Below are positions 1 through 8,500 of a DNA stretch of 46,704 bases, piece after piece. The notes under the pieces are model-generated. The model ran no database searches. It had not been told where the DNA came from and saw only the letters and a list, made by a program, of their open reading frames with translations. Where the stretch lies: the IMG/VR virus record IMGVR_UViG_3300021091_000134, positions 1 through 46,704 of that record; one strand, written 5' to 3'. How positions within the stretch are numbered: position 1 is the first letter of the stretch; the number at the start of each line of letters is the position of its first letter. This stretch comes from a virus. The position numbers and the translations under genes are program-made.

Positions 1-81
1 CACGATTAATGGTTTTACATCACCGATCGTTGACTCAATTAATTGATAAAATCTTTTCTTATATTCATTAATTGTTCTCAT
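1..81 (-). CDS. Tagged virion-type protein, N-terminal fragment (partial)
   Basis: The reverse strand from 81 to 1 reads 27 codons without a stop and leaves the window, so only the N-terminus is seen. It begins MRTINEYKKRFYQLIE and continues STIGDVKPLI. This is a short, basic, amphipathic helix ending in an L-I-E motif. It resembles the N-terminal tags on many other proteins in this window (3564, 3940, 4475, 9273, 40188 and others). By analogy with T4 internal proteins, the tag may target the protein into the prohead and be cut after the Glu. A late-type promoter motif lies 15 nt upstream at 97-106. The function of the body is unknown. Confidence 0.75.
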   Translation of the reverse strand, partial: MRTINEYKKRFYQLIESTIGDVKPLIV

Positions 82-96
82 AGTATTTTGTTTAAT

Positions 97-106
97 TATA
101 AATATA
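97..106 (-). promoter_or_regulatory. Candidate late promoter motif (TATATTTATA)
   Basis: On the minus strand this reads TATATTTATA and ends 15 nt before the start at 81. It matches the motif seen before many plus-strand genes, in the same orientation relative to its gene. That strand dependence argues against simple AT-richness. Confidence 0.5.
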
Positions 107-158
107 AACAATCCGAAAAAAATGTGGTAGAGGGGTTATATAAATTATAATTGTATTA

Positions 159-260
159 CTAATCATTTTTCATTAATGATTCTAATTGGTTAAAATTGGT
201 ACAACTTTCAGGATCCCAACCATTTTCTCTAACATACGGGTTTTCATACATATCATCCAT
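159..260 (-). CDS. Small hypothetical ORF (33 aa)
   Basis: A reverse-strand ORF of 33 codons ending in TAG, rich in acidic and aromatic residues (for example MYENPYVRENGWDPESC). It lies between the RHH-like gene and the tagged protein on the same strand. A late-type motif TTATATTTAT overlaps its first start codon, so the real start may be the Met at codon 4 (ATG at 251). The same frame upstream is closed by TGA. I recognise no family. Coding status is uncertain and rests on position, the motif and the non-random composition. Confidence 0.35.
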   Translation of the reverse strand: MDDMYENPYVRENGWDPESCTNFNQLESLMKND

Positions 261-268
261 AAATATAA
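259..268 (-). promoter_or_regulatory. Candidate late promoter motif (TTATATTTAT)
   Basis: Minus-strand TTATATTTAT immediately precedes and overlaps the ATG at 260. If transcription begins a few nucleotides downstream, the 159-260 ORF would start at its internal ATG at 251 and be nearly leaderless. Confidence 0.3.
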
Positions 269-351
269 CTGATATTGGTTTAATATCAGGAATGTATCAA
301 TTAGAACCAAAAGTTTTAGGGACGATAACTAAAAATACTATAATTTTATTA

Positions 352-498
352 TTCACCGTATATATCTTTAGGTTTGAGACATTTTTCTTTTATTAATTTT
401 TCTACAAAAGAAAACATCTTTAAACCATTTTGTTCACAATAATCTTTTAAAATTTTATGAGTCATAGGGGTAATTTTTAAATTCTTATCTCTTTTCAT
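352..498 (-). CDS. Small ribbon-helix-helix-like protein (48 aa)
   Basis: A reverse-strand ORF of 48 codons from ATG at 498 to TAA at 352-354. The sequence starts MKRDKNLKITPMTHKILKDY and continues CEQNGLKMFSFVEKLIKEKC. A basic beta-strand-like start, a helix, a GLKM turn and a second helix are the layout of Arc/MetJ-type ribbon-helix-helix DNA-binding proteins. Such proteins bind short palindromes as dimers. It is divergent from the tail sheath gene, and a perfect 8-bp inverted repeat lies between them at 549-568. Auto-regulation or control of the sheath promoter is an inference. Upstream there is a late-type motif (503-512) and a host-type -7 element TACTTTTG (522-529). Confidence 0.6.
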
Positions 499-502
499 AC
501 CA

Positions 503-512
503 TATAAATATG
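503..512 (-). promoter_or_regulatory. Candidate late promoter motif (CATATTTATA)
   Basis: Minus-strand CATATTTATA ends 4 nt before the ATG of the RHH-like gene. A second possible element, TACTTTTG at complement 522-529, fits the Bacteroidota -7 consensus TAnnTTTG but lacks a TTTG partner at the normal spacing. Confidence 0.4.
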
Positions 513-548
513 TAAGTATGACAAAAGTAATATAAAAATCATACTAAA

Positions 549-568
549 TTTGTGTTATACAACACAAA
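549..568. promoter_or_regulatory. Perfect inverted repeat, possible operator
   Basis: TTTGTGTT, spacer ATAC, AACACAAA: two 8-base arms that are exact reverse complements. It sits in the divergent region between the RHH-like gene (start 498) and the sheath gene (start 648), upstream of both candidate promoters. It could be an operator for the adjacent RHH-like protein. It could also be a weak hairpin terminator, because an A/T-rich tract follows. Confidence 0.4.
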
Positions 569-592
569 AAATATTTTTTCTAAAAAATCAAT

Positions 593-602
593 ATATTTAT
601 AT
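593..602 (+). promoter_or_regulatory. Candidate late promoter motif (ATATTTATAT)
   Basis: ATATTTATAT within the longer run ATATATTTATATTTAA, ending 45 nt before the tail sheath ATG. The spacing is like that of the tail tube gene (44 nt). Confidence 0.45.
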
Positions 603-647
603 TTAAAGAAATTAATAAATAATAAGATAAAAAATAAATTAAATTAA

Positions 648-3497
648 ATGGCATCAACAGACAGAATTTTTGTGAGTCCTGGAGTTTTTACTTCAGAAAA
701 AGACTTAACATTTGTAACTAGACAGGTTGGGGTTACTACGTTAGGATTATTAGGTGAAACACCTAAAGGTCCAGCGTTTGAACCAGTTTTCATATCTAAT
801 TACGATGAATTCATTAGTTATTTTGGTGGGTTAAATCCCGAAAAATTCAAAGCTAGTGGGTTCAATAAATATGAATTAAATTACATTGCAAAATCATTCC
901 TAACACAAACTAATCAATTATACGTTAGTAGAATTTTAGGTTTATCGGGATATAAGGCAGGAAATGCATGGTCAATCACATTAGATTCTTCTGCAGATCC
1001 TTCTACTACAGGTATTACAAATACTACATCGTATGGTGTTTTAATGACATATTCTGCAACTACTGCGGGATTACCAGTAACTATTACTTTTAATGACCCT
1101 AATTTAACTGCTTTATATAATGATAACCAAATTAATGGATTCTTTTCGAATATAGGGTTATTAAATACAGGTGATACAATAAATGTAACTACACCTTATT
1201 ATGTAAAAACAGGATGTAATTTTAGTGGGGCAACATTTGATTTAGAAGTTATTTCAGAAGGTAATGCATCAGCAGGATTTGTAACAGGTACTACAAGTGG
1301 TACAGTTGTTAGTTATACGGCTAGTTGTTATACAGATATAGATGGTAGTGTTATCGCTACTTTAAGATCTAGAGGATTCTACGATGGATTAGAAAATTTA
1401 ACATATTATGTAACGGGAGTAACTGATACATTAATGACAAATACTTCCAATTTACCATCAAATGCATTGGCTTCATTTAATATATCTGGTGTTACATACA
1501 ATGGAGATAACTTCAATTATGAGGTTTCTATGGACAAAACTAAAAAGAATTTCTTACCTAGAGTATTTGGGCAATCTACACAAGATAAAGAGACTGAATT
1601 ATGGGTTGAGGAGATTTATAATAATGTTTTAGAAGATTTAATTAGTGCTAACAAAGTAAGAGGTTTGGATGTATCATTCGTTAACATCGATTATACAATC
1701 ACAAATAACTTAAATAATTATTTAGAAAGTTGGAAAACTGCTGCATCACCTTGGGTTCTTTCAGAAGTAAAAGGTGTTGGTGTAGGTTCTACATTACAAA
1801 GATTATTTAGATTAGTAACAATATCTGATGGTAATACGGCGAATCAAGACGTTAAATTTTCAATTTTAAATATTCAACCAGATAACAAAACTTTTGATTT
1901 AATTGTTAGAAAATTTAATGATACAGATGCTAATCCTAGTGTTGTCGAGAAATTCTCTTCACTTTCTATGGATAGTGCTTCTATTGGATTTATTGCTAGA
2001 AAAATTGGTACAACAGATGGTGAATTTCCATTAAGAAGTAAATATATAATGGTAGAATTGTGGGATGGAAATGATCCAGATTTGGCTAACCATTTTCCAG
2101 CAGGTTTTGAGGGTGTTTTAAATAGAACTTATATTGGTTCTAATAGAACTGCTTTACCACCAAAAATCGAATATAAAACTAAATATTCTGATTTCAATAC
2201 ATCTAAATTAAGAAAAACATATTTAGGTTTAAATAGTGATATTGGGGTAGATCAAGACTTCTTTGATTATAAAGGTTTAAATGCAGTTAATGATGGTGTT
2301 TATACTGGAAAAACAGATGGTTTCCATTTAGATGTTAATGCTACTAACTCTTTAATAGATTTAGGTGATCAAAGTTATATCCCAACATTACAGGTAGGTA
2401 TTTCAGCTTTTACAACTGACGCATCTTTAATCGGTGGTCCTTATGAAAAAGTGGCAGCAAGAAAATTCACTTTTGCACCTTTTGGTGGATGGGATGGTTG
2501 GGATGAGTATAGAACTAAAAGAACTAACGGAGATTCTTATACTAAGAATGGGACTAAAGGTTCATTAGGTTTAACTAAAGGGATATTTAATACATTTATC
2601 ACCTCTGAAGGTGATGATGGAATTACTTCTGACTATTACGCATATTTAAATGGTATTTATACTTATAATAATCCTGAAGCGGTAAATATAAATGTATTTG
2701 CTACACCAGGTATAGATTTAAGAGACAATATCAGTTTGATTGAAAATGCGGTTGATATGGTTGAAACTGATAGAGCAGATTCACTTTATATTATTACAAC
2801 ACCTGATGTTGACGTAGATGGTGTAGCATTAACTCCAGGTGAAGCAGTCGATATCATTGAGGATTCTGGAATCGATTCTAACTATTCTGCCACATATTGG
2901 CCTTGGTTACAAATGAATGACACAGAAAACAATAGATACGTATGGTTACCACCAACAGTAGAAGTTGTAAGAAACATCGCATTAACTGATAACGTAGCAT
3001 TCCCTTGGTTCGCAGCGGCAGGTTTAAATAGAGGTACAACTACGGCAATTAAAGCTAGAGTTAAACTTAAATTAGATGATAGAGATGATCTTTATGAAGG
3101 AAGAATTAATCCTATGGCAACATTCTCAGATGTAGGTGTAGTTATATTTGGTAACAAAACATTACAAGTTAGAGAAAGTGCTCTTAATAGAATTAATGTT
3201 AGAAGATTGTTACTACAGGCTAGAAAACTTATATCGGCAGTTTCTATCAGACTACTATTTGAACAAAATGACGATGTAGTAAGAAATCAATTCCTAAGTT
3301 TAGTTAACCCAATATTAGATAATATTAGAAAAGAAAGAGGTTTAACTGACTTTAGAGTAACATTAGATGATACTCCAGAATCAATAGATAGAAATGAATT
3401 AAATGGTAGAATATTTATTAAACCAACAAGATCTTTAGAATATATTTCGATAGAATTTAATATTACTAACACAGGAGCAAGTTTTGATGATATTTAA
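648..3497 (+). CDS. Contractile tail sheath protein (T4 gp18-like)
   Basis: This 949-residue protein is the contractile tail sheath subunit. Rings of it surround the tail tube and contract to drive the tube through the host envelope. The N-terminus (FVSPGVFTSEKDLT, then GLLGETPKGPAFEP within the first 50 residues) is the typical sheath start. The last 160 residues carry the conserved C-terminal domain: FPWFAAAGLNRG, then DLYEGRINPMATF, then a Leu-rich helix with the INVRRLLLQARK segment, then FRVTLDDTPESIDRNELNGR. The protein is about 290 residues longer than T4 gp18 (659). The extra length lies in the middle (about residues 100-700), which is rich in Thr, Asn and Gly and probably forms surface domains. 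The gene is monocistronic or first in its unit, with a late-type motif 45 nt upstream. Confidence 0.95.
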   Translation: MASTDRIFVSPGVFTSEKDLTFVTRQVGVTTLGLLGETPKGPAFEPVFISNYDEFISYFGGLNPEKFKASGFNKYELNYIAKSFLTQTNQLYVSRILGLSGYKAGNAWSITLDSSADPSTTGITNTTSYGVLMTYSATTAGLPVTITFNDPNLTALYNDNQINGFFSNIGLLNTGDTINVTTPYYVKTGCNFSGATFDLEVISEGNASAGFVTGTTSGTVVSYTASCYTDIDGSVIATLRSRGFYDGLENLTYYVTGVTDTLMTNTSNLPSNALASFNISGVTYNGDNFNYEVSMDKTKKNFLPRVFGQSTQDKETELWVEEIYNNVLEDLISANKVRGLDVSFVNIDYTITNNLNNYLESWKTAASPWVLSEVKGVGVGSTLQRLFRLVTISDGNTANQDVKFSILNIQPDNKTFDLIVRKFNDTDANPSVVEKFSSLSMDSASIGFIARKIGTTDGEFPLRSKYIMVELWDGNDPDLANHFPAGFEGVLNRTYIGSNRTALPPKIEYKTKYSDFNTSKLRKTYLGLNSDIGVDQDFFDYKGLNAVNDGVYTGKTDGFHLDVNATNSLIDLGDQSYIPTLQVGISAFTTDASLIGGPYEKVAARKFTFAPFGGWDGWDEYRTKRTNGDSYTKNGTKGSLGLTKGIFNTFITSEGDDGITSDYYAYLNGIYTYNNPEAVNINVFATPGIDLRDNISLIENAVDMVETDRADSLYIITTPDVDVDGVALTPGEAVDIIEDSGIDSNYSATYWPWLQMNDTENNRYVWLPPTVEVVRNIALTDNVAFPWFAAAGLNRGTTTAIKARVKLKLDDRDDLYEGRINPMATFSDVGVVIFGNKTLQVRESALNRINVRRLLLQARKLISAVSIRLLFEQNDDVVRNQFLSLVNPILDNIRKERGLTDFRVTLDDTPESIDRNELNGRIFIKPTRSLEYISIEFNITNTGASFDDI

Positions 3498-3518
3498 TTA
3501 ATAAATAATAACAATAAA

Positions 3519-3540
3519 TTGGGGGGGGTAAATCCCCCAA
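3519..3540 (+). terminator. G/C hairpin after sheath gene, possible terminator
   Basis: TTGGGGG pairs with CCCCCAA around a short GGGTAAAT-type loop, 22 nt after the sheath stop. The following sequence is AT-rich but has no clean U-tract. It may be a terminator or an mRNA-stabilising 3' hairpin. Confidence 0.45.
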
Positions 3541-3563
3541 TAAATAAATTAAAATAAAAAGAG

Positions 3564-3911
3564 ATGAAAATTAGAAAAAACGGAAAAACGATTACTTTAT
3601 CTGAATCAGATATGAGAAGAATTGTAAAAAAACTTTTAAGAGAAAGTGTTGACCCAGAAACTGCGGTTCTTGATTGTATTAAAGAAAATACAACTTTAAC
3701 AGATTTGACTGAAATACCTGAAGCGTGTGTAACAATGATTGTTGATAAAGATGTTACTAAAGCATTAGAATGTGGAACGAGTATGAATCCAAAAACGGCA
3801 AAAATAATTCTTAGTAAAATAGAACCTATTTCTAGATGTGTTGCTGGTAAAATGGGCGGTTCAGATGGAGATAGAGTTAAAGTACCTGGAACTACTGGAG
3901 GTTCATATTAA
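3564..3911 (+). CDS. Small tagged protein, probable packaged virion protein
   Basis: 115 residues. The first 29 carry the shared tag: SESDMRRIVKKLLRES, a basic amphipathic helix ending in L-R-E. The next two genes carry nearly the same tag (LTESDL..IV.RVIKE). The body contains four Cys and no recognised domain, and ends in a flexible GGSDGDRVKVPGTTGGSY-type tail. It is the first of three consecutive tagged genes placed directly behind the sheath gene. Cleavage after Glu by a gp21-like prohead protease is an inference. No function is recognised for the mature part. Confidence 0.75.
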   Translation: MKIRKNGKTITLSESDMRRIVKKLLRESVDPETAVLDCIKENTTLTDLTEIPEACVTMIVDKDVTKALECGTSMNPKTAKIILSKIEPISRCVAGKMGGSDGDRVKVPGTTGGSY

Positions 3912-3912
3912 A

Positions 3913-3951
3913 TAAAAAAAATTAAAATAAATTATAAAGATGAAAAGAAGA
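3913..3951 (+). repeat. Duplicated leader and tag start, copy 1
   Basis: This 39-nt block covers the A-rich leader and the first 12 coding bases of the gene at 3940. It is identical to 4448-4486, 535 bp downstream. Identity continues after one mismatch through the LTES part of the tag. The gene bodies behind the two copies are unrelated. Confidence 0.85.
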
Positions 3952-4422
3952 TTAGTTAGATTAACTGAGTCAGATTTGACTCGAATAGTTCGAAGAGTTA
4001 TCAAAGAAGAAGACGAAACCGCTCAAGCTGATGAAGTGGTGAAAGATGTTGATGTTGCACAATACTGTTCAGCTAAAGGAGTACCAGGTTGGGTTACAAA
4101 AACATTAAACGCTTTACCTGCCGACAAAAAAGAAGAGGCGATAGAGTTTATCAAAAATTTTGGAAATGCAGTTAGTGGTAAAAGTGTTAAAGAATTAATT
4201 AATCTTAGAAGAGAAATTAAACAACAAAAACAAAAAGCAGAATCTGCAGGAGCAATAAATGAAAATTTGGCCCCTATAATTATTGCAGGTGTTTCTATTT
4301 CTGCAAGTGTATTAATTGCAATCGCAGCGATTTTATTGATAATTATAATATTTTTAATTGTTAAAAAATCAAGTGGAAAAAAATACGGTTGTGGTGGTCC
4401 AGGTTGGTGGAATGATTTATAA
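3940..4422 (+). CDS. Tagged membrane protein, probable packaged virion protein
   Basis: 160 residues. Residues 1-23 are the shared tag (LTESDLTRIVRRVIKEE) with an I-K-E site. A charged middle region follows with a helical stretch (KELINLRREIKQQKQKAESA). Residues about 111-141 are a very hydrophobic transmembrane helix rich in Ile, Ala and Leu. The protein ends in a short KKSSGKKYGCGGPGWW tail. A tag for prohead entry followed by a membrane helix fits a protein carried in the virion and inserted in the host membrane at infection, but that role is inferred. A holin-like or assembly role is an alternative. Confidence 0.75.
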   Translation: MKRRLVRLTESDLTRIVRRVIKEEDETAQADEVVKDVDVAQYCSAKGVPGWVTKTLNALPADKKEEAIEFIKNFGNAVSGKSVKELINLRREIKQQKQKAESAGAINENLAPIIIAGVSISASVLIAIAAILLIIIIFLIVKKSSGKKYGCGGPGWWNDL

Positions 4423-4447
4423 AAAACAATAATTATGAATAATTTAC

Positions 4448-4486
4448 TAAAAAAAATTAAAATAAATTATAAAGATGAAAAGAAGA
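4448..4486 (+). repeat. Duplicated leader and tag start, copy 2
   Basis: Second copy of the 39-nt block at 3913-3951. It covers the A-rich leader and the start of the gene at 4475. Confidence 0.85.
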
Positions 4487-5068
4487 GTAGTTAGATTAAC
4501 TGAATCTGATTTAAGAAGAATAGTTAAAAGAGTAATTAAAGAAGATATGGGTGGCATGGATGATGTACACCCAAGATTTGGAAATTTAAATTTATCTGAT
4601 TATAGTCGAGATGAATTAATGGGTATGAATGACGAAGGGGAATTAAGTAGAGGTGAAGTAATTGAGCTAATTGCTGACTTTTTAGAACAAAATGTTTTAC
4701 CTGAATTAGATCCTACTGAAGTAAGTATTTTACAATCTAAAGTAGATTCTTCTAATGCTAGTAATTTAGCGGAAAGATATCTTAGAGAAAATGAAGATTT
4801 ACCTAGAAATATGGGTGGTAGGAACGCAGAATATATGGAAAAGGCAATGATGGGTGGAGGAGCAGGTTTAGCTTTAACAGGTGCAGTATCCGCTTTAGGT
4901 TCTTTTATGGGTTGGTCAGAATTTTTGTTAACTCAAAAAATTCATCAGTATGTAGATTCGTTAGGTCTAGGTAACTATGCTGGTCCAATATCAGTTGCAA
5001 TGGTTGCTGCAGGTTTAGCTTTAGTGTTAGGTGGAAGAAACATGAAATACAGAAGAACAGGAATATAA
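4475..5068 (+). CDS. Tagged protein with two membrane segments
   Basis: 197 residues. The tag (residues 1-23, LTESDLRRIVKRVIKED) is almost identical to that of the gene upstream, and the leader DNA is duplicated too. The middle is acidic and helical (ELIADFLEQNVLPELD). Two hydrophobic segments follow, at about residues 125-147 (Gly/Ala-rich) and 168-187. A bidirectional terminator begins 3 nt after the stop. I recognise no family. The architecture suggests a packaged protein that inserts in a membrane. A holin-type protein is possible but would not explain the tag. Confidence 0.75.
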   Translation: MKRRVVRLTESDLRRIVKRVIKEDMGGMDDVHPRFGNLNLSDYSRDELMGMNDEGELSRGEVIELIADFLEQNVLPELDPTEVSILQSKVDSSNASNLAERYLRENEDLPRNMGGRNAEYMEKAMMGGGAGLALTGAVSALGSFMGWSEFLLTQKIHQYVDSLGLGNYAGPISVAMVAAGLALVLGGRNMKYRRTGI

Positions 5069-5070
5069 TA

Positions 5071-5097
5071 AAAAACCCCTATTTTTTAGGGGTTTTT
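5071..5097. terminator. Bidirectional intrinsic terminator
   Basis: AAAAACCCCT and AGGGGTTTTT form a 10-bp stem with an A/T loop. T-runs follow on the plus strand, and the arms themselves give U-runs on either strand. It lies between the convergent genes ending at 5068 (+) and 5079 (-) and can serve both. Confidence 0.85.
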
Positions 5098-5417
5098 CTT
5101 TGTTCTTTGTATGATTCTAATATTTTAATTATTTCATCTACCTCAACTTTATCTTTGTCACTTACCATTTTCCAGTTTTTTTTCTCATAAAGGTATTTCC
5201 AAAAAATAAAAAAATGTGACAATATTATTAAAGATAAAGTAAATAAATTTATTTTACATATTATAAAATAAGGTATCAATAAAAATAATAATGTTATAAT
5301 AAAATTAAAATTTTTTGAATTAGATAAAGACAAAAATTTATAATTTAAAATTACTCTTCTAAGTTTGGAATCAGAAACATTTTTATAAAGTTCTGCCTCT
5401 TTTTGTATTTTAGTCAT
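5079..5417 (-). CDS. Small two-helix membrane protein in a moron-like cassette
   Basis: A reverse-strand gene among plus-strand tail genes. I chose the ATG at 5417 (112 residues) rather than the upstream ATG at 5474, because a host-type promoter (complement 5433-5463) sits between them. The protein has a soluble helical N-terminus (MTKIQKEAELYKNVSDSKLR), two hydrophobic segments at about 37-55 and 58-75, and a charged C-terminal helix. I recognise no family. It has its own promoter and shares the terminator at 5071-5097. Orientation and independent control are typical of a moron, possibly an early gene acting on the host envelope, for example in superinfection exclusion. That role is a guess. 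Confidence 0.65.
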   Translation of the reverse strand: MTKIQKEAELYKNVSDSKLRRVILNYKFLSLSNSKNFNFIITLLFLLIPYFIICKINLFTLSLIILSHFFIFWKYLYEKKNWKMVSDKDKVEVDEIIKILESYKEQRKTPKK

Positions 5418-5432
5418 AAGATTTATGTTATA

Positions 5433-5463
5433 CAAATATATAATTATATTTTTAATAAACAAA
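5433..5463 (-). promoter_or_regulatory. Host-type (Bacteroidota) promoter for the 5079-5417 gene
   Basis: On the minus strand, TTTG (complement 5460-5463), a 19-nt gap, then TATATTTG (complement 5433-5440). This matches the Bacteroidota primary-sigma consensus TTTG-N19-21-TAnnTTTG and lies 15 nt before the chosen ATG. Confidence 0.7.
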
Positions 5464-5490
5464 ATTTTTAACAAAAATTTTAAATTTTTT

Positions 5491-5517
5491 AAAACCCAAT
5501 TTAAAGTTGGGTTTTTT
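5491..5517 (+). terminator. Intrinsic terminator upstream of the 5541 gene
   Basis: AAAACCCAA and TTGGGTTTT form a stem, followed by TTATTTTATTT on the plus strand. No plus-strand gene ends here. It would stop plus-strand read-through coming across the reverse gene, insulating that cassette from the next gene. Confidence 0.7.
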
Positions 5518-5527
5518 ATTTTATTTA

Positions 5528-5537
5528 AATATTTATA
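5528..5537 (+). promoter_or_regulatory. Candidate late promoter motif (AATATTTATA)
   Basis: AATATTTATA ends only 3 nt before the ATG at 5541. If this is a -10-type element, the transcript would be leaderless or nearly so. Confidence 0.5.
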
Positions 5538-5540
5538 AAT

Positions 5541-8500
5541 ATGAATAGATTATTTTCAGAAAAAGAAATTAAAAAAATTAAAGAATTTATTTATAAAAAA
5601 CCTTTAAATGAACAGCGATGGTTGGATGATGTTATTGATTCTGCCAAAAATTTAGATACTAGTAAAAATATTTTTAAGAATATACCTGATATAAAAATTA
5701 ATTTAAAAGGTGCTGGTAAAAGTTTTAATGATTTTATAGACTTAGGAAATTTAATTTTTAAAAAATTAGAAATAGAATCACTAATAACTAAATCAGAATT
5801 TACTACATTTAGGAAAAACTGGGATGATACTATTAAAGATTTAACTTTAAAAAATATAAAGACAAAAGATATTTCTGGAACCGATTTAATTAATTTTGTG
5901 AAAGGAAAAGAATTATCTGGTGAAAATTTAAAAAAAATAAACACTGATGATTTAGAATATCTTGTTAGTTTACAAGTATTAAATAGGCAAATGATTACTA
6001 AAATAGATGATATCGAAAGTAATTTTAACAAATTATTCGCAGAAAAATTAAATGAATATATTAGAATTAATGGTGAAGAAGGTTTTAAACAATTAAAAAG
6101 TGATTTAGGATCAGGTAAAAAAACTTCGGAAGAAGTTTGGCAGATTTTGAAAAACCCAACAAAAAAAGAAAAGGATTTACCTAAAAGTGAAATCCCTAAA
6201 AATGATCCTCAACAAATTGTGGGACTTAAATTATCAGATATCCCAAAAGATGAATATGACATTATAGACGCTTCTTTTAAAAAATATGGTTTTGATAAAG
6301 ATTGGGGGTTTGATCCAGATACAGGAGAACCAATTTATGTGACATTACAAATAAATGGACAAAATGTAAAATTTTCTTTAAACAAACAAGGACCAGAAGA
6401 GCTAGATTTTATAAAAATAAGAGATGATAAATTAGAAGATTTATACAGATCTGAATTCGATAAGACTTTTGAAAACATGGAATGGTATCAAATACCATCT
6501 ATAATGGATTGGATTAAAAATCAAAAAATATTAAAAGATCCAAATTTAAGAAGTAAATATTTAAAAAGATATGATGTTCCATTTGGTGTAAAAATGTATG
6601 TAAATGATATAAATGGTAATTTTGGGCAATGGGTTATAGTTAACCCAACCGCAATTGCTGATTATAGGAAACCAAAAAATTTAGAAGATTTAAAAAATAG
6701 TATATTTCATGTAATTTATCATGAATTAACTCATGTTTTACAAAATAATCAAACTAGTATACATGGTAATTACACATATAAATCGGGTTATTTTAAAGAT
6801 GGTAATGAAGCTTGGGGTTATTTAACTGGTAAAAGAGAAATGTCACCGACTAAAGAAATAGAAATTGATGATTTTGATTTTTGGGTGTGGCAAAGAGACG
6901 ATATAAACAATTTGGAATCTGAAGTTAGAAAATTTGGTGCGGAAAAAAATATAGATACCAGTAAAGACTATACATGGATAGAAGATTTTAAAACATGGGC
7001 AAAAGATAATAAAATTGTTCCTGAAAAATATATTAAAAAAGTTACCAAAAAAGTTGTTACATCTAAATTTAATACAAATTTATTTGGTGATGATGTTAAA
7101 GTTAAAGCTATAAAACTTTCTTTAGATGACTGGTCAAATTTTAACGATGAATATAAAAAAATAAAACAAAAAACTGATAATTTAGATGATGCTAAATTTT
7201 TAAAGTTTATTGAGAATAACTTAAACATTAGAGAGATAGAAAGAATTGTTATGGACGCATCTAAAGAATTAAGTTATTGGTCTCATGTTCAGGAAATTGA
7301 GGCTGAATTTACTGCCAGTATTAAAAATATATTAGAATTAGGTACATTAGAAAAAAATAAAGGATTTGCCACATTTTTAGTAGACTATTTAAGGGGTACA
7401 GATAAATCACAAAAATTAGTGGACATTGATCTACAAAGAATCAAAAATTCTATAAATATAGAAGAACCTAAACCTAGAGATTTAAATAATTTAGAAAAAA
7501 TAAAAGAATTTTTTAAAAAATACATAGATAAATTTTTAAATAAAAATATTACTGATGAGGTAAAATTAGAAAAAGAAATATCGAGTGTAGATAGTTGGGT
7601 TAATAATATACCTAAAGATTTTTTTGAAGTACTGGGTAAATTAGAAAGAAAATGGAAAAAAATATATCCAGAACAAGCAAAAAAAATGGAAAAGGGTTTA
7701 TATAGACAGGCATATAATTTAATTTCTAGTGGATTTCCTGCATTGTTACCATTTATTGCTAGTGGTTTATCAGATGATGAAACAGAAGAAACTAAAAACG
7801 AATCAATTATCTATAAAAAAAGTTATTTAACAGAGTCATTGAAAAAAACTTATTCTTTTGATTGGGATGATAATATATTAAAAATGCCAACAAGAATTCA
7901 TTTAGATTACAAGGTAGGTGGGATATATTGGGTACCAGTTTCAGTATCAACGGAACAATTTAGATCTATTAGACATAAATTAGGTTCGGAATTTAGATAT
8001 AAAAATGATAATATAAATGATGCATTTAAAGATTTTAGAAATTATGATTCTTTTATTAAAGACGTTAATTACGCATTAGATAGAAGAGATTATGCACCTA
8101 GTTTTAATGATTTTAAAGAAGCGTTAATTAATGGTGAAGATTTTTCTATTATAACTGCCAGATCGAATTCACCTAAATCTTTAATAGATGGTATTAAAAT
8201 AATTATAGATAAAAATTTTTCATATGGCAATAAAAAACAAATGGAAAAAAATCTTAAAGGTATATCTATAGAAGAATATCTTAGTTTACAAGATTATCAT
8301 CCAGTTTCATCAAAAGAATTTTTAGATAATTTTAATTTAGATACTACTGAAAGTAAACCTGAAAAAGGAAAAGAGGTTGCGTTCGAAAACTTTGTTGATA
8401 GGGTAGTAAAACAAATAGACGGTATAATAGATAATCCTAATTTTGAGGGTATTAGTGTTGGTTATAGTGATGATGATTTAAGTAATTTAGAAATAATTGA

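Noticed and set aside
159-351. Possible TGA-to-Trp recoding, since the reverse frame continues through TGA upstream of the 159-260 ORF
   Set aside because: TGA, TAG and TAA all end well-defined genes here (for example 34322, 13872, 3495), so there is no sign of recoding.
196-396. Plus-strand 66-residue ORF
   Set aside because: It lies antisense to two small reverse-strand ORFs that have better start context and promoter motifs, and its sequence is low-complexity.
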